From Candidatus Cloacimonadota bacterium (GTDB lineage Bacteria > Cloacimonadota > Cloacimonadia > Cloacimonadales > TCS61): DNA of 42,529 bases. Positions 1-7,490 of this stretch are shown here, in pieces; positions within the stretch are counted from its first letter, which is position 1, and each line of letters begins with the position of its first letter. The translations under genes were made by a program, and so were the position numbers. The notes beneath the pieces are model-generated. The model was not told the DNA's origin, ran no database searches, and was given only the letters and a program-made list of their open reading frames with translations. The stretch spans positions 1 through 42,529 of the forward strand of contig JAGGWK010000055.1 in assembly GCA_021157525.1 (NCBI GenBank). Direction: 5' to 3'.

Positions 1-125
1 AAAAACAGTTTTTGGATTAAACAATAGCAACTGATATAGTAGCATTATCAATGTTGTTAGTATAAAAAGATATCTACTTGACTCAGTAATATTTTCAAAG
101 AAAAGTAATTAAAGGAGATTAAGAA

Positions 126-1343
126 ATGATAGAAGAAAAATATACGCAATTGTTTTTATCCCACCAAGTAAGAGGGATAACAACAATAGATGATACACAC
201 AAATTAGCAAATATTCAAAGACAAATTAAAATTATGAAAAGAACAATATTATTTGTAGTATTAGTATTATTTACCAACCTAATTATTGCTCAAGAACATA
301 AAGAATATTATAATGACGGTACCTTAAAAGTAGAAGGCCAATATGATGAAGGGTTTCAATCAGGAGAATGGAAAAATTATTATGAAGATGGACAACTGAA
401 AAGTATTGGCAATTATGAGAGTTATGGAGGGACAGAGAATGGAGATTGGGAATACTATTACGAAAATGGACAATTAAAAAGCATAGGGAACTTTATAAGT
501 GGCTTGCGAATTTCCGAATGGAAATACTATCATAGGAATGGTAAATTAGAAAGTAATGGTAGTTATGAATATGGAGAGGTAAAAGCTGGTGAATGGATTT
601 ACTATGATGATGAAGCAGGAATTATAAAAACGGAATTATGGGATGACGGAAAACTAATTGAGACGAAAACACCTTCTAAAGAAGTAGAAGAATTCAGTGA
701 ATATTATGATAATGGTCAATTAAAAGTAATTGGAAATACAAGAAATGGGCTACAAATAGGTGAATGGAAATCCTATTATGAGAATGGGCAATTAGGTGAT
801 ATTGTCACCTTCAGTAATGGATTAAGGCATGGTTTAGCGAAAGGTTTTTATGAAAACGGACAATTACGCGCTGTTGTGAATTTTGAAAATGGAAATGAAA
901 CAGGAGAAGGTAAAGAGTTTCACGAAAATGGGCAAGTAGCAAGTTTTGGGAAATTTGAAAATGGAACTAGAACAGGAGAATGGAAATATTATCACGAAAA
1001 TGGTCAATTAACGGCCATTGGGAAATATGAAAATGGAAAAGATGCTGGCGAATGGAAATACTATTATGAAAATGGCCAATTAAAAGCTATTGAGAAATGG
1101 GAAAATGATGTCCGATTAGGAGAATGGAAATTCTATCACGAAAATGGTCAATTAAGTCTTGTCATGAAATGGGAAAATGGAGTTGCAGCAGGAGAATGGA
1201 AAGAGTATTATGAAAATGGTCAATTAAGTCTTGTTAAAGAATTTGATGAATTTGGAATGTATGCTGGAGAATGGAAATACTATGATGAAAATGGAAAATT
1301 AACAAATACTGAAACTTATATTGAAGGCGTAAAACAAGAATAA
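126..1343 (+). CDS. YwqK/MORN_2 repeat protein, probably exported
   Basis: A 405-residue protein made almost entirely of about 14 repeats of roughly 23 residues of the form GEWKYYYENGQLKAIGKYENG-like (MORN_2, the repeat of 'YwqK family antitoxin' proteins). These repeats form beta-hairpin surfaces; no catalytic residues are visible and the function is unknown. The start is ambiguous. ATG 126 has a strong ribosome site (AAAGGAG, 111-117, 8 nt away). However, residue 37 (ATG 234, no ribosome site) begins a textbook signal peptide (MKRTILFVVLVLFTNLIIAQ), which would give a 369-residue exported protein. I keep 126 because of the ribosome site. The gene is clearly AT-rich compared with everything after 3 kb and lies beside an integron-like cassette, so horizontal acquisition is likely. 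Repeat proteins of this family are common in FCB genomes. The family name does not prove an antitoxin role, and no partner toxin is seen. Confidence 0.85.
   Translation: MIEEKYTQLFLSHQVRGITTIDDTHKLANIQRQIKIMKRTILFVVLVLFTNLIIAQEHKEYYNDGTLKVEGQYDEGFQSGEWKNYYEDGQLKSIGNYESYGGTENGDWEYYYENGQLKSIGNFISGLRISEWKYYHRNGKLESNGSYEYGEVKAGEWIYYDDEAGIIKTELWDDGKLIETKTPSKEVEEFSEYYDNGQLKVIGNTRNGLQIGEWKSYYENGQLGDIVTFSNGLRHGLAKGFYENGQLRAVVNFENGNETGEGKEFHENGQVASFGKFENGTRTGEWKYYHENGQLTAIGKYENGKDAGEWKYYYENGQLKAIEKWENDVRLGEWKFYHENGQLSLVMKWENGVAAGEWKEYYENGQLSLVKEFDEFGMYAGEWKYYDENGKLTNTETYIEGVKQE
700..1310 (+). repeat. Intragenic tandem repeats (about 69 bp period)
   Basis: The DNA of the YwqK-type gene repeats with a period close to 69 bp. 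The most uniform copies are between about 960 and 1250, where the string GAATGGAAATACTATTATGA and the string GAAAATGGTCAATTAA recur nearly unchanged. Low divergence between copies suggests recent unit duplication or gene conversion, so copy number may vary between strains. Confidence 0.7.
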
Positions 1344-1446
1344 CATTTGCTGACAATACATAAGCGACATTAAAATGACTGCTTATACAGAGCGTTGAAT
1401 AAACTGAAATATGCTTTAATTAGAGATTGATTTTTTTAAAGAATAG

Positions 1447-1571
1447 GCATAACAAGAATGCCTGCGGTTCAGTCGGGTGGTGTTTTTTGCCTGAACCTTC
1501 CGGTTCAGGGTTTTGGCTGTTCGTTTTGGCGAGATCATTCTGATCCCGCCGCATGCGCAAGACATTAGGCG
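1447..1571. other. Putative integron attC-like recombination site (long, structured)
   Basis: A stretch of about 125 bases rich in inverted repeats. An outer stem pairs 1460-1467 with 1549-1556 (7 of 8). Inside are a perfect 8-bp hairpin with a TTCC loop (1490-1497 with 1502-1509) and a 9-of-10 hairpin (1528-1537 with 1541-1550). The right end reads ACATTAGGC, one base off the attC core GTTRRRY. The left end GCATAAC is one base off RYYYAAC. The last 12 bases of the junction (TTAGGCGTTATT, 1565-1576) recur in perfect inverse complement directly after the stop codon of the next gene. Size and folding resemble attC sites, but neither core box matches fully, so it may be decayed or only a look-alike. 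Confidence 0.45.
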
Positions 1572-1592
1572 TTATTAAAATTAGGAGAAAAT

Positions 1593-2516
1593 ATGGCAAA
1601 ACCATCATTTATTTATGCTTTTGATAATTTAGGACCTGATAAATTCACAGAGTTATGTAATCTTCTACTTTCAAGCAAATTTAGAGGATATTGCGCTGGA
1701 GGAGTTGGTTCAGATGGAGGAGTTGACGGAGAACTCGATGTTAATTTAGGTTTTTGGATTCCTGAACAAGAATCACCTATAATCAATACAATAATACCCA
1801 AAAATAAAAAAGTTATATTTCAATTTAAGCATAAAACAACTGCCCGTGTAGGCCAAACCCAATCTAGGCAACAACTGATAAACCTATACGATAATCAGCA
1901 AAGTGAACTAGATAAACCTTTATTAAATAGTGATGATATTTATGCTTATGTACTTGTAACTAATGTAGAAGTCAATTCTAAATTTCGAAATAAATTTGTG
2001 ACAATCTGTAAAAATAAGAATAATAAAATTAAGCATTACCAAATAATCGGTTTAGATGATTTAGAGACTTGGGTTACAATGGAATCACAGATACGTCATA
2101 TGTTTTTCCCAACAATTTTTGGTATTCCAAGATATGATTTAAAGATAAATATATTGAGAAGTCACACATATCCAACTAATGATCTAGATAATGAGATTAA
2201 ACTTTTTACTGTTAACGTTTTAAATGTTGGAACTGTAACATCTTATATAAGTCATATTTATATAAGAGCAATTAAAAATGAAAAAAGCAATTATTTTCAA
2301 TTAGTGGAAGTTCCAGGGAGAGGTGGAATTGATTCTTTAAATCCAAAATTTGGAGCTCCATTAAAGCCTGGTCGAAAACATAGTTTCAATTATTATTTTT
2401 CAGTTATTTCGGATTTAATTAATGATGGCGAAATACCAGTTGAGATTGATGTAAGTGATGAAATTGGCAATCACTATACAGAAGAGATTGATTATGATTT
2501 CAGACAAAATATATGA
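1593..2516 (+). CDS. PD-(D/E)XK (Mrr-like) nuclease-domain protein with beta-rich C-terminus
   Basis: A 307-residue protein. The N-terminal 110 residues carry a restriction-endonuclease-fold signature: helix with E20 (FTEL), a glycine-rich turn GGVGSDGGVDGELD with D41/D45, and a strand ending Q77-F-K79, the QxK variant typical of Mrr-like nucleases. Residues 125-180 continue an alpha/beta fold. Residues about 190-307 look like an all-beta, immunoglobulin-like domain. The start has AGGAG at 1583-1587, 5 nt upstream. The gene is AT-rich, and it begins 28 nt after one copy of a 12-bp inverted repeat and stops immediately before the other, the compact layout of an integron cassette. Expected to cut or bind DNA, possibly in defence; target and partners are unknown. 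No methyltransferase gene is adjacent, so classical restriction-modification is unlikely. Confidence 0.75.
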   Translation: MAKPSFIYAFDNLGPDKFTELCNLLLSSKFRGYCAGGVGSDGGVDGELDVNLGFWIPEQESPIINTIIPKNKKVIFQFKHKTTARVGQTQSRQQLINLYDNQQSELDKPLLNSDDIYAYVLVTNVEVNSKFRNKFVTICKNKNNKIKHYQIIGLDDLETWVTMESQIRHMFFPTIFGIPRYDLKINILRSHTYPTNDLDNEIKLFTVNVLNVGTVTSYISHIYIRAIKNEKSNYFQLVEVPGRGGIDSLNPKFGAPLKPGRKHSFNYYFSVISDLINDGEIPVEIDVSDEIGNHYTEEIDYDFRQNI

Positions 2517-2522
2517 AATAAC

Positions 2523-2577
2523 GCCTAACATATCAAGAGTTTCCAGGCGTCACACATGCCGGGAAACACTGTTGAAC
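2523..2577 (+). other. Putative integron attC site
   Basis: Six bases after the nuclease stop codon. GCCTAAC (2523-2529) fits the attC R'' box RYYYAAC and GTTGAAC (2571-2577) fits the R' box GTTRRRY. Between them is an imperfect hairpin: 2539-2548 pairs with 2558-2567 in 9 of 10 positions with a 9-base loop. Total length 55 bp, near the short end of known attC sites. The preceding 12 bases (2517-2528) are the exact inverse complement of 1565-1576. No integrase gene is in the window, so mobility cannot be claimed. Confidence 0.5.
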
Positions 2578-3015
2578 AAGCGCGCAATGTAATTGGTTAT
2601 TTGAGGAGTGCTTTGGGTTAATGGAATCTATTAATGAGAGAATCACGCACAAACGAACATTTTCCCGATCCACTTTTCACTATTTTGCTTTCACTACTCA
2701 CCGGTATTGCCAAATACTTTTTCATCAGCGTAATTCACCGCTGTTACATTCGGGTTTCATCACTTTTTGGGCATAGTTCCACTCTTTGCGTAAATGCTGC
2801 ATTCAGGCAAATCGGGCTCCATCTTAGTTTGATGAAACCCAACTTTGGTTTTGCTGTACCAATTTCAACTGCCATTTTGTACCATTTTCAAATGCCACTA
2901 ATACATGTGCACCTGCGGTTGGGTTGCTTGGTTTGTTATTTGTACCCTTCGCTGCTTAATCTCATTGCGCCTTGGCGATCCTGGCGGTAAAAGAAGCATT
3001 AAACAGTATTGCAAT
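2578..3015. other. Gene-poor interval after the cassette
   Basis: About 440 bases in which I find no credible gene. A plus-strand open frame at 2634-2990 has Cys/His/Leu-rich, non-protein-like composition and no ribosome site. On the minus strand an open stretch (2955 down to 2827) without a start codon translates to plausible protein text (…AHVLVAFENGTKWQLKLV…) and may be a remnant of a decayed gene. No tRNA, repeat array or insertion sequence was recognised. Confidence 0.4.
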
Positions 3016-3048
3016 TTGACCACACACCAAAGTGGGCTACTTTATAAT
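3016..3048 (+). promoter_or_regulatory. Possible promoter of the msr gene
   Basis: TTGACC at 3016-3021 and TATAAT at 3043-3048 precede the msr start by about 30 nt. The 21-base spacer is longer than the normal 16-18 (TTTATA at 3041 would give 19), so this is tentative. Confidence 0.3.
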
Positions 3049-3075
3049 TATGGCTTAAAAAGTCGGGAGAGAGAT

Positions 3076-3987
3076 ATGATTCGGGCATGTATGCTGATGA
3101 TATTACTTTTTTCATCATTATGGGGTGAGGAGGAACTCATGAACGAGGGTAAATTAACACTGGAAGAACGACGGATAATTGTCAACAAAGGCACGGAAAC
3201 ACCCTATTCCGGGGAATTCACCAACTTGAAAGCGGAGGGTCTGTACACCTGCCGTCAATGCGGAGCACCACTCTACCGCTCCTTTGATAAGTTTGATTCG
3301 CAATGCGGCTGGCCCAGCTTTGACGACGAGATCGCCGGAGCAATCTTCCGCAGTTTGGATGCAGACGGGCATCGCATTGAGATATCCTGTGCATCCTGCA
3401 AAGGCCATCTTGGCCACGTATTTAACGACGAAGGTTTTACCGACAAAAACACACGGCACTGTGTCAATTCCATTTCTCTGAATTTTATTCCCATCGAAGA
3501 GCTGGAAATCGCCTATTTTGCCGGTGGTTGTTTCTGGGGTGTGGAATTTCAGATGCAAAAAGCTGCTGGCGTACTTTCCACCCGTGTAGGCTACATGGGA
3601 GGCAAAGAAGAAAACCCTGCCTACGAGGATGTGAGCAGTCACATCACCCACCATGCCGAGACAGTGGAAGTGATCTTCGATCCGCAAAAAACCAACTTTG
3701 AGACCTTAGCAAAACTCTTTTTTGAGACTCATGATCCCACACAGCTCAACCGGCAGGGGCCCGATATAGGAGCCCAATATCGCTCGGAGATATTTTTTAA
3801 TACTCCGGCCCAAAAAGCTACCGCAGAAACGCTTATAGGCATCCTTAAAGAGAAAGGCTATGATGTAGTAACCAAGATCACCGATGCCGCATCATACCCC
3901 TTCTGGAAAGGGGAAGTCTATCACCAAAATTATTACAACCGCCGTCAATCGATGCCCTACTGCCATTTTCACATCAAGCGGTTTTAG
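3076..3987 (+). CDS. msrBA: Fused peptide methionine sulfoxide reductase MsrB-MsrA
   Basis: A bifunctional repair enzyme of 303 residues that reduces both methionine sulfoxide epimers in proteins. MsrB comes first: zinc-site pairs C59/C62 (CRQC) and C105/C108 (CASC), GHLGHVF, and the catalytic C129 in RHCVNS. MsrA follows from about residue 145 with the catalytic C152 in GGCFWG and the terminal GEVYHQNYY motif. At ATG 3076 the protein starts with a signal-peptide-like segment (MIRACMLMILLFSSLWG), suggesting export to the periplasm. ATG 3139, preceded by GAGGAGG (3127-3133), would give a cytoplasmic form without it. I chose 3076 because the hydrophobic leader is intact and has GGAGAG upstream. 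It stands alone between the accessory segment and a bidirectional terminator. Confidence 0.93.
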   Translation: MIRACMLMILLFSSLWGEEELMNEGKLTLEERRIIVNKGTETPYSGEFTNLKAEGLYTCRQCGAPLYRSFDKFDSQCGWPSFDDEIAGAIFRSLDADGHRIEISCASCKGHLGHVFNDEGFTDKNTRHCVNSISLNFIPIEELEIAYFAGGCFWGVEFQMQKAAGVLSTRVGYMGGKEENPAYEDVSSHITHHAETVEVIFDPQKTNFETLAKLFFETHDPTQLNRQGPDIGAQYRSEIFFNTPAQKATAETLIGILKEKGYDVVTKITDAASYPFWKGEVYHQNYYNRRQSMPYCHFHIKRF

Positions 3988-3999
3988 TAACCGATATGC

Positions 4000-4031
4000 A
4001 AAAAAGCCTCAGGTTTCCTGAGGCTTTTTTT
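4000..4031. terminator. Bidirectional rho-independent terminator
   Basis: Perfect 8-bp stem GCCTCAGG (4006-4013) with CCTGAGGC (4017-4024), preceded by an A-run and followed by a T-run. It serves msrBA on the plus strand and the fumarase gene on the minus strand. Confidence 0.92.
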
Positions 4032-4053
4032 CATATCCGTGCGTAACAGAGAA

Positions 4054-4899
4054 TTACAGCGTTTTTTCCAGATGCCGATGCACATGACACTGTATGTTCA
4101 CCGCCACAGGCAAGGATGCAATATGGCAGGGCATGTGCTCTATCTTCACCGCCAATGCTGTGGTTTTTCCGCCAAAACCCTGCGGCCCCACATTCAGTTG
4201 ATTGATTTTTTCCAGAAGTTCCTTTTCCAGATTTCCGTATGATTCATCGGGATGAACATCATTCAGTGGCCGCAGCAGAGCACGTTTTGCCAGAAGGGCA
4301 CATTGTTCAAAATTACCGCCGATCCCCACTCCCACAATGATAGGCGGGCAGGGGTTTCCACCGGCGTTTTTCACGGTTTTCAACACGAAATCTGTCACCC
4401 CCTCCACGCCGTCGGCAGGTTTCATCATAGCGATAGTGCTCATGTTTTCCGAGCCGCCGCCTTTGGGTGCCACTATCAGTTTGAGAGAATTCCCCGCCAC
4501 CAGGCGCAGGTGAATAATTGCCGGGGTGTTGTCGGTGGTATTTTTCCGATCAAACAGCGGATCTGCTACCATGGATTTCCGTAAAAACCCTTCTTTATAA
4601 CCCCGGCGAATCCCATCGTTGATCGCCTCTTCCAGAGTGCCTCCCAGAATTTTCACATCCTGTCCAACCTCGGCAAAAACTACAGCCACACCGGTATCCT
4701 GGCAAATGGGCATCTGCTTTTCAGCGGCCAGACGGTAATTTTCCAGCATCATTTCCAATATCTTTTTGCCCAAGGGCGAGGTTTCTGATTTCCGGGCTTT
4801 TTCGATACATTCGATCACCTGAGGATCGATATAATAATTTGCCGAAATACACATCTGGCAAACCGTATCGGCAATTTTTCCGGCTACTATCTGGCGCAT
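4054..4899 (-). CDS. fumA: Class I (Fe-S) fumarate hydratase, alpha subunit / N-terminal domain
   Basis: A 281-residue protein matching the N-terminal catalytic half of class I, oxygen-sensitive [4Fe-4S] fumarases and L-tartrate dehydratases (TtdA type). It interconverts fumarate and malate. The three expected cluster cysteines are visible: C66 (CQDTG), C184 (GNPCPP) and C200 (EQCALLAK), together with KGGGSEN (146-152) and GFGGKTTA near the C-terminus. The length fits a stand-alone alpha subunit. The beta subunit gene is not downstream, where a terminator follows, and must lie elsewhere. It is last in the minus-strand run, 13 nt after an AEC carrier gene, suggesting a shared transcript for C4-dicarboxylate uptake and use. 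Tartrate dehydratase is the main alternative; the propionate-pathway context favours fumarase. Confidence 0.88.
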   Translation of the reverse strand: MRQIVAGKIADTVCQMCISANYYIDPQVIECIEKARKSETSPLGKKILEMMLENYRLAAEKQMPICQDTGVAVVFAEVGQDVKILGGTLEEAINDGIRRGYKEGFLRKSMVADPLFDRKNTTDNTPAIIHLRLVAGNSLKLIVAPKGGGSENMSTIAMMKPADGVEGVTDFVLKTVKNAGGNPCPPIIVGVGIGGNFEQCALLAKRALLRPLNDVHPDESYGNLEKELLEKINQLNVGPQGFGGKTTALAVKIEHMPCHIASLPVAVNIQCHVHRHLEKTL

Positions 4900-4912
4900 T
4901 GTTACATCCTTG

Positions 4913-5809
4913 TTATAAAATAAACATCAACAGGGGAACGTAGATCATCCCCATAAAAAGTGAAATTGATACGAGACTGGCAGCAAAATCCTTATCCAGT
5001 TTTTCCATGGATGCAAAGACTACGGTATTGTATCCTACCGGTGCGCCAGAGCATACAATTACCAAGGTTCGCAAAGATCCATCCAGATGCAGAAGTGTGG
5101 TGATGGCAGTTCCCAATGCCAGTCCCAAGCCCATTCTCAGGGCAAAAACCACTGCCATCCTACCTGCATTTTGCATCCTTGGATGGAAGTAAAGCCCCAG
5201 AGCAAACATCACCAGAAACACCGTGGGTGTACCGATGCCCTCCAGAATACTCTGGCCGATGGCGGGAATGGAGAGGTTAAGCGCTTTTACCAGCAATCCC
5301 GCCAGCAAGCCATAGATGGGGGGCAGACGGAGAAATTTTTTCCAGTTGATGCGGGCTGTTGCGTTCTCGCCATGTTTCATGGCCACATAATAGACGAAAG
5401 TAAAGATGAGGAGGACATTGCCAAAATCGAAAATGGTGTACACCGCCAGGCCGTAGGAACCGTATTTAGCGATGATAAAGGGAAGGATGGCACCGGTGTT
5501 CATGATCATGCTACCCACCAGAAAGACGCCGCGGGTAGGACGGCTCATGGGGATGTGTCGCGCAACCAGCAAAGATGCGGCATACACCGCCATCACCACA
5601 AACATGGCGATAAAGGGTAACCAGACGAATTGCCAGCTGAGCTCCACCTGGGTAACGGCGCGAAAAACCATGGCCGGGAGAGTAACATTAAACACGATTT
5701 TCAGCAGTAAATCGCCGTCATCATGAGTAAAAAGCCGCCATTGTTTACAGGCAAAACCCAGAAAAAAGATGATCACCACCGGGGCAATCTTGATGATGAA
5801 TTCTTCCAT
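4913..5809 (-). CDS. AEC-family transporter (malate/auxin efflux carrier type)
   Basis: A 298-residue integral membrane protein with about ten hydrophobic segments arranged as two five-helix halves, separated by a short polar loop near residues 150-165. It resembles the AEC (auxin efflux carrier) family, whose bacterial members include malate and malonate permeases; GSMIMNTGAILPF and the C-terminal CSGAPVGYNTVVFA segment are typical. The substrate cannot be read from sequence. Location between the sodium-pump genes and fumarase suggests a C4-dicarboxylate. A terminator lies just upstream (5861-5892), so this gene and fumA may depend on readthrough or a promoter I cannot see. Confidence 0.82.
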   Translation of the reverse strand: MEEFIIKIAPVVIIFFLGFACKQWRLFTHDDGDLLLKIVFNVTLPAMVFRAVTQVELSWQFVWLPFIAMFVVMAVYAASLLVARHIPMSRPTRGVFLVGSMIMNTGAILPFIIAKYGSYGLAVYTIFDFGNVLLIFTFVYYVAMKHGENATARINWKKFLRLPPIYGLLAGLLVKALNLSIPAIGQSILEGIGTPTVFLVMFALGLYFHPRMQNAGRMAVVFALRMGLGLALGTAITTLLHLDGSLRTLVIVCSGAPVGYNTVVFASMEKLDKDFAASLVSISLFMGMIYVPLLMFIL

Positions 5810-5860
5810 AGCTCCTCAGAATTGACAGTTCATCCTGCGCAAATCCCATCCAGACTGGAT

Positions 5861-5892
5861 AAAAAACAGGGCGGGAAGCCAGCTGCCCACCC
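5861..5892 (-). terminator. Rho-independent terminator after the decarboxylase genes
   Basis: On the minus strand GGGTGGG (5892-5886) pairs with CCCGCCC (5875-5869) with one G-U pair, then TG and six T residues (5866-5861). It lies just after the beta-subunit gene and before the AEC carrier, and would lower expression of the last two genes. Confidence 0.7.
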
Positions 5893-5907
5893 AGTTTGTT
5901 CTATCGA

Positions 5908-7053
5908 TTAATTTCCCAAAATTCCCAGCAACACACCAGCAGCCACGGCTGAACCGATAACCCCGGCAACGTTTGGCGCCATGGCATGCATCAGCAGGAA
6001 GTTGTTTTTGTCGTATTTTCTGCCCATTCCGTGAACCACCCGAGCGCTGTCTGGCACAGCAGAAACACCGGAAGCTCCGATCATGGGATTGATTTTTTCC
6101 TTGAGGAACAGGTTCATTATTTTGGCAAAAATGACACCGGCTGCGGTGGCAATGCAGAAAGACAAGGCGCCCAATGCGAAGATCTTGATTGATCCCACGG
6201 TGAGAAATCCCTTGTTCACGCCGTCTATCATTCGTACCGCCTGAGTACTGGCGCCAACGCCGATTCCCAGCAGGATGGTGACGATATCCACAATGGCATT
6301 GCTGGCGGTTTTTGCCAGTCGGTCGGTTACGCCGCTTTCTTTCAACAGGTTACCAAAAAAGAGCATTCCCAGCAGAGCCGAAGATCCGGGTGCGATGAAA
6401 ATAGTAACCAGCGCAGCCACGATGGGAAAGATAATCTTTTCCCGTTTGGAGACCAGGCGTGGTGTTTTCATGCGGATCAGGCGCTCTTTTTTGGATGTAA
6501 GCAATTTAATAATTGGCGGCTGGATCACGGGGACCAGAGCCATGTAGGAGTATGCTGCAATGGCGATGGGGCCCAGCAGATGGGGGGCCAGCTTGGTTGA
6601 GAGGAAGATGGATGTGGGGCCGTCTGCTCCACCAATGATTCCGATAGCACCGGCTTCCATTACATTAAACCCCAACAGCAGAGAACCGATGAAGGTGGCA
6701 AATATACCAAACTGAGCCGCAGCTCCCAATAGAATTAGTTTTGGGTTTGCAATAAGGGCAGAAAAATCGGTCATTGCACCGATACCCAAAAATATCAGGG
6801 GGGGATACAATCCGAATTTCACTCCATAATACAACTGGTTGAGCACGGATCCCTCAGCGTATACGCCGTAGGCTTCGGTTCCGGGAAGATTACCCAGGAT
6901 CACCCCAAAGCCGATGGGAACCAGTAACAGAGGCTCATAATTTTTTGCGATGCCCAGATAGATGAAAATCCCACCGAACACCAGCATCACCATATAAGGC
7001 CACTGAACATGAGCAAAACCTGTGGTGGAGAAAAAGTTTAACAGTTCAGCCAT
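5908..7053 (-). CDS. mmdB: Na+-translocating decarboxylase beta subunit (MmdB/OadB/GcdB)
   Basis: The membrane subunit (381 residues) that decarboxylates carboxybiotin and exports Na+. It has about nine to ten hydrophobic segments and the family signatures GGADGPTSIFLSTKLAP near residue 140, carrying the Asp linked to Na+ transport, PPIIKLLTSKKER, and GRKYDKNNFLLMHAMAPNVAG near the C-terminus. Length matches the family (about 375-430). Its start is 3 nt after the biotin carrier stop, so the subunits are co-translated. The acyl-CoA-type carboxyltransferase in the same operon points to methylmalonyl-CoA rather than oxaloacetate as substrate. Confidence 0.95.
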   Translation of the reverse strand: MAELLNFFSTTGFAHVQWPYMVMLVFGGIFIYLGIAKNYEPLLLVPIGFGVILGNLPGTEAYGVYAEGSVLNQLYYGVKFGLYPPLIFLGIGAMTDFSALIANPKLILLGAAAQFGIFATFIGSLLLGFNVMEAGAIGIIGGADGPTSIFLSTKLAPHLLGPIAIAAYSYMALVPVIQPPIIKLLTSKKERLIRMKTPRLVSKREKIIFPIVAALVTIFIAPGSSALLGMLFFGNLLKESGVTDRLAKTASNAIVDIVTILLGIGVGASTQAVRMIDGVNKGFLTVGSIKIFALGALSFCIATAAGVIFAKIMNLFLKEKINPMIGASGVSAVPDSARVVHGMGRKYDKNNFLLMHAMAPNVAGVIGSAVAAGVLLGILGN

Positions 7054-7056
7054 AGC

Positions 7057-7488
7057 CTATACCTCTACCTCGAGCAACAGCTGACGTTCCTGCACCGAGT
7101 CTCCTTCCCGCACGTGAATTTTCTTCACGGTACCGGCGAGTGTCGAAGTAATTTCCGATTCCATTTTCATGGCTTCCAGCATCAATACGGGCTGATCCTG
7201 CTTTACCACATCTCCTTCTTTTACCAGCAACTTCAGTACCAGGCCAGGAAGAGGTGCCACTACTTCGCCAGCTCTGCCAGAAGAAGAAACCCGATGGGAT
7301 GAAGTGTTGCTGGGCATCTGAGGTTCAGAACGCTTTGGCCGCACCAACTGCACACCTTTGGGTTTGTCAATGTCGATCATCACTTTGTACTCGATGCCAT
7401 TGACTTCTACAATTGCGCTGGTTCCTTTGTACTCCACAATGTGAGCCTGATATTTATCACCATTAATACTCATTTTGTATTTTTTCAT
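7057..7488 (-). CDS. mmdC: Biotin carboxyl carrier subunit of methylmalonyl-CoA decarboxylase
   Basis: A 143-residue carrier. Residues 75-143 form a biotinyl domain with the biotinylation motif AMKM (106-109, biotin on K108) and the paired glycine GTVKK 35 residues upstream-to-downstream symmetry expected of the fold. A linker rich in Pro/Ser (51-75) joins it to an N-terminal region that probably docks to the complex. It shuttles CO2 from the carboxyltransferase to the membrane beta subunit. Three bases from mmdB and 2 from the OadG-like gene, hence one operon. A biotin ligase is needed but not in this window. Confidence 0.94.
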   Translation of the reverse strand: MKKYKMSINGDKYQAHIVEYKGTSAIVEVNGIEYKVMIDIDKPKGVQLVRPKRSEPQMPSNTSSHRVSSSGRAGEVVAPLPGLVLKLLVKEGDVVKQDQPVLMLEAMKMESEITSTLAGTVKKIHVREGDSVQERQLLLEVEV

Positions 7489-7490
7489 CT

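Noticed and set aside
1420-1608. Minus-strand open frame of 62 codons
   Set aside because: It lies over the folded attC-like element; its sequence is explained by the inverted repeats and has no start signal.
126-2516. A toxin-antitoxin pair, based on the 'YwqK family antitoxin' name
   Set aside because: The two genes are about 250 bases apart with a recombination-like site between them, and the second is a nuclease-fold protein, not a YwqJ-type toxin. The family name alone is not evidence.
2634-2990. Plus-strand open frame of 118 codons
   Set aside because: Composition rich in Cys, His and Leu without any domain-like pattern, no ribosome site, and it overlaps both the cassette end and the msr leader region.
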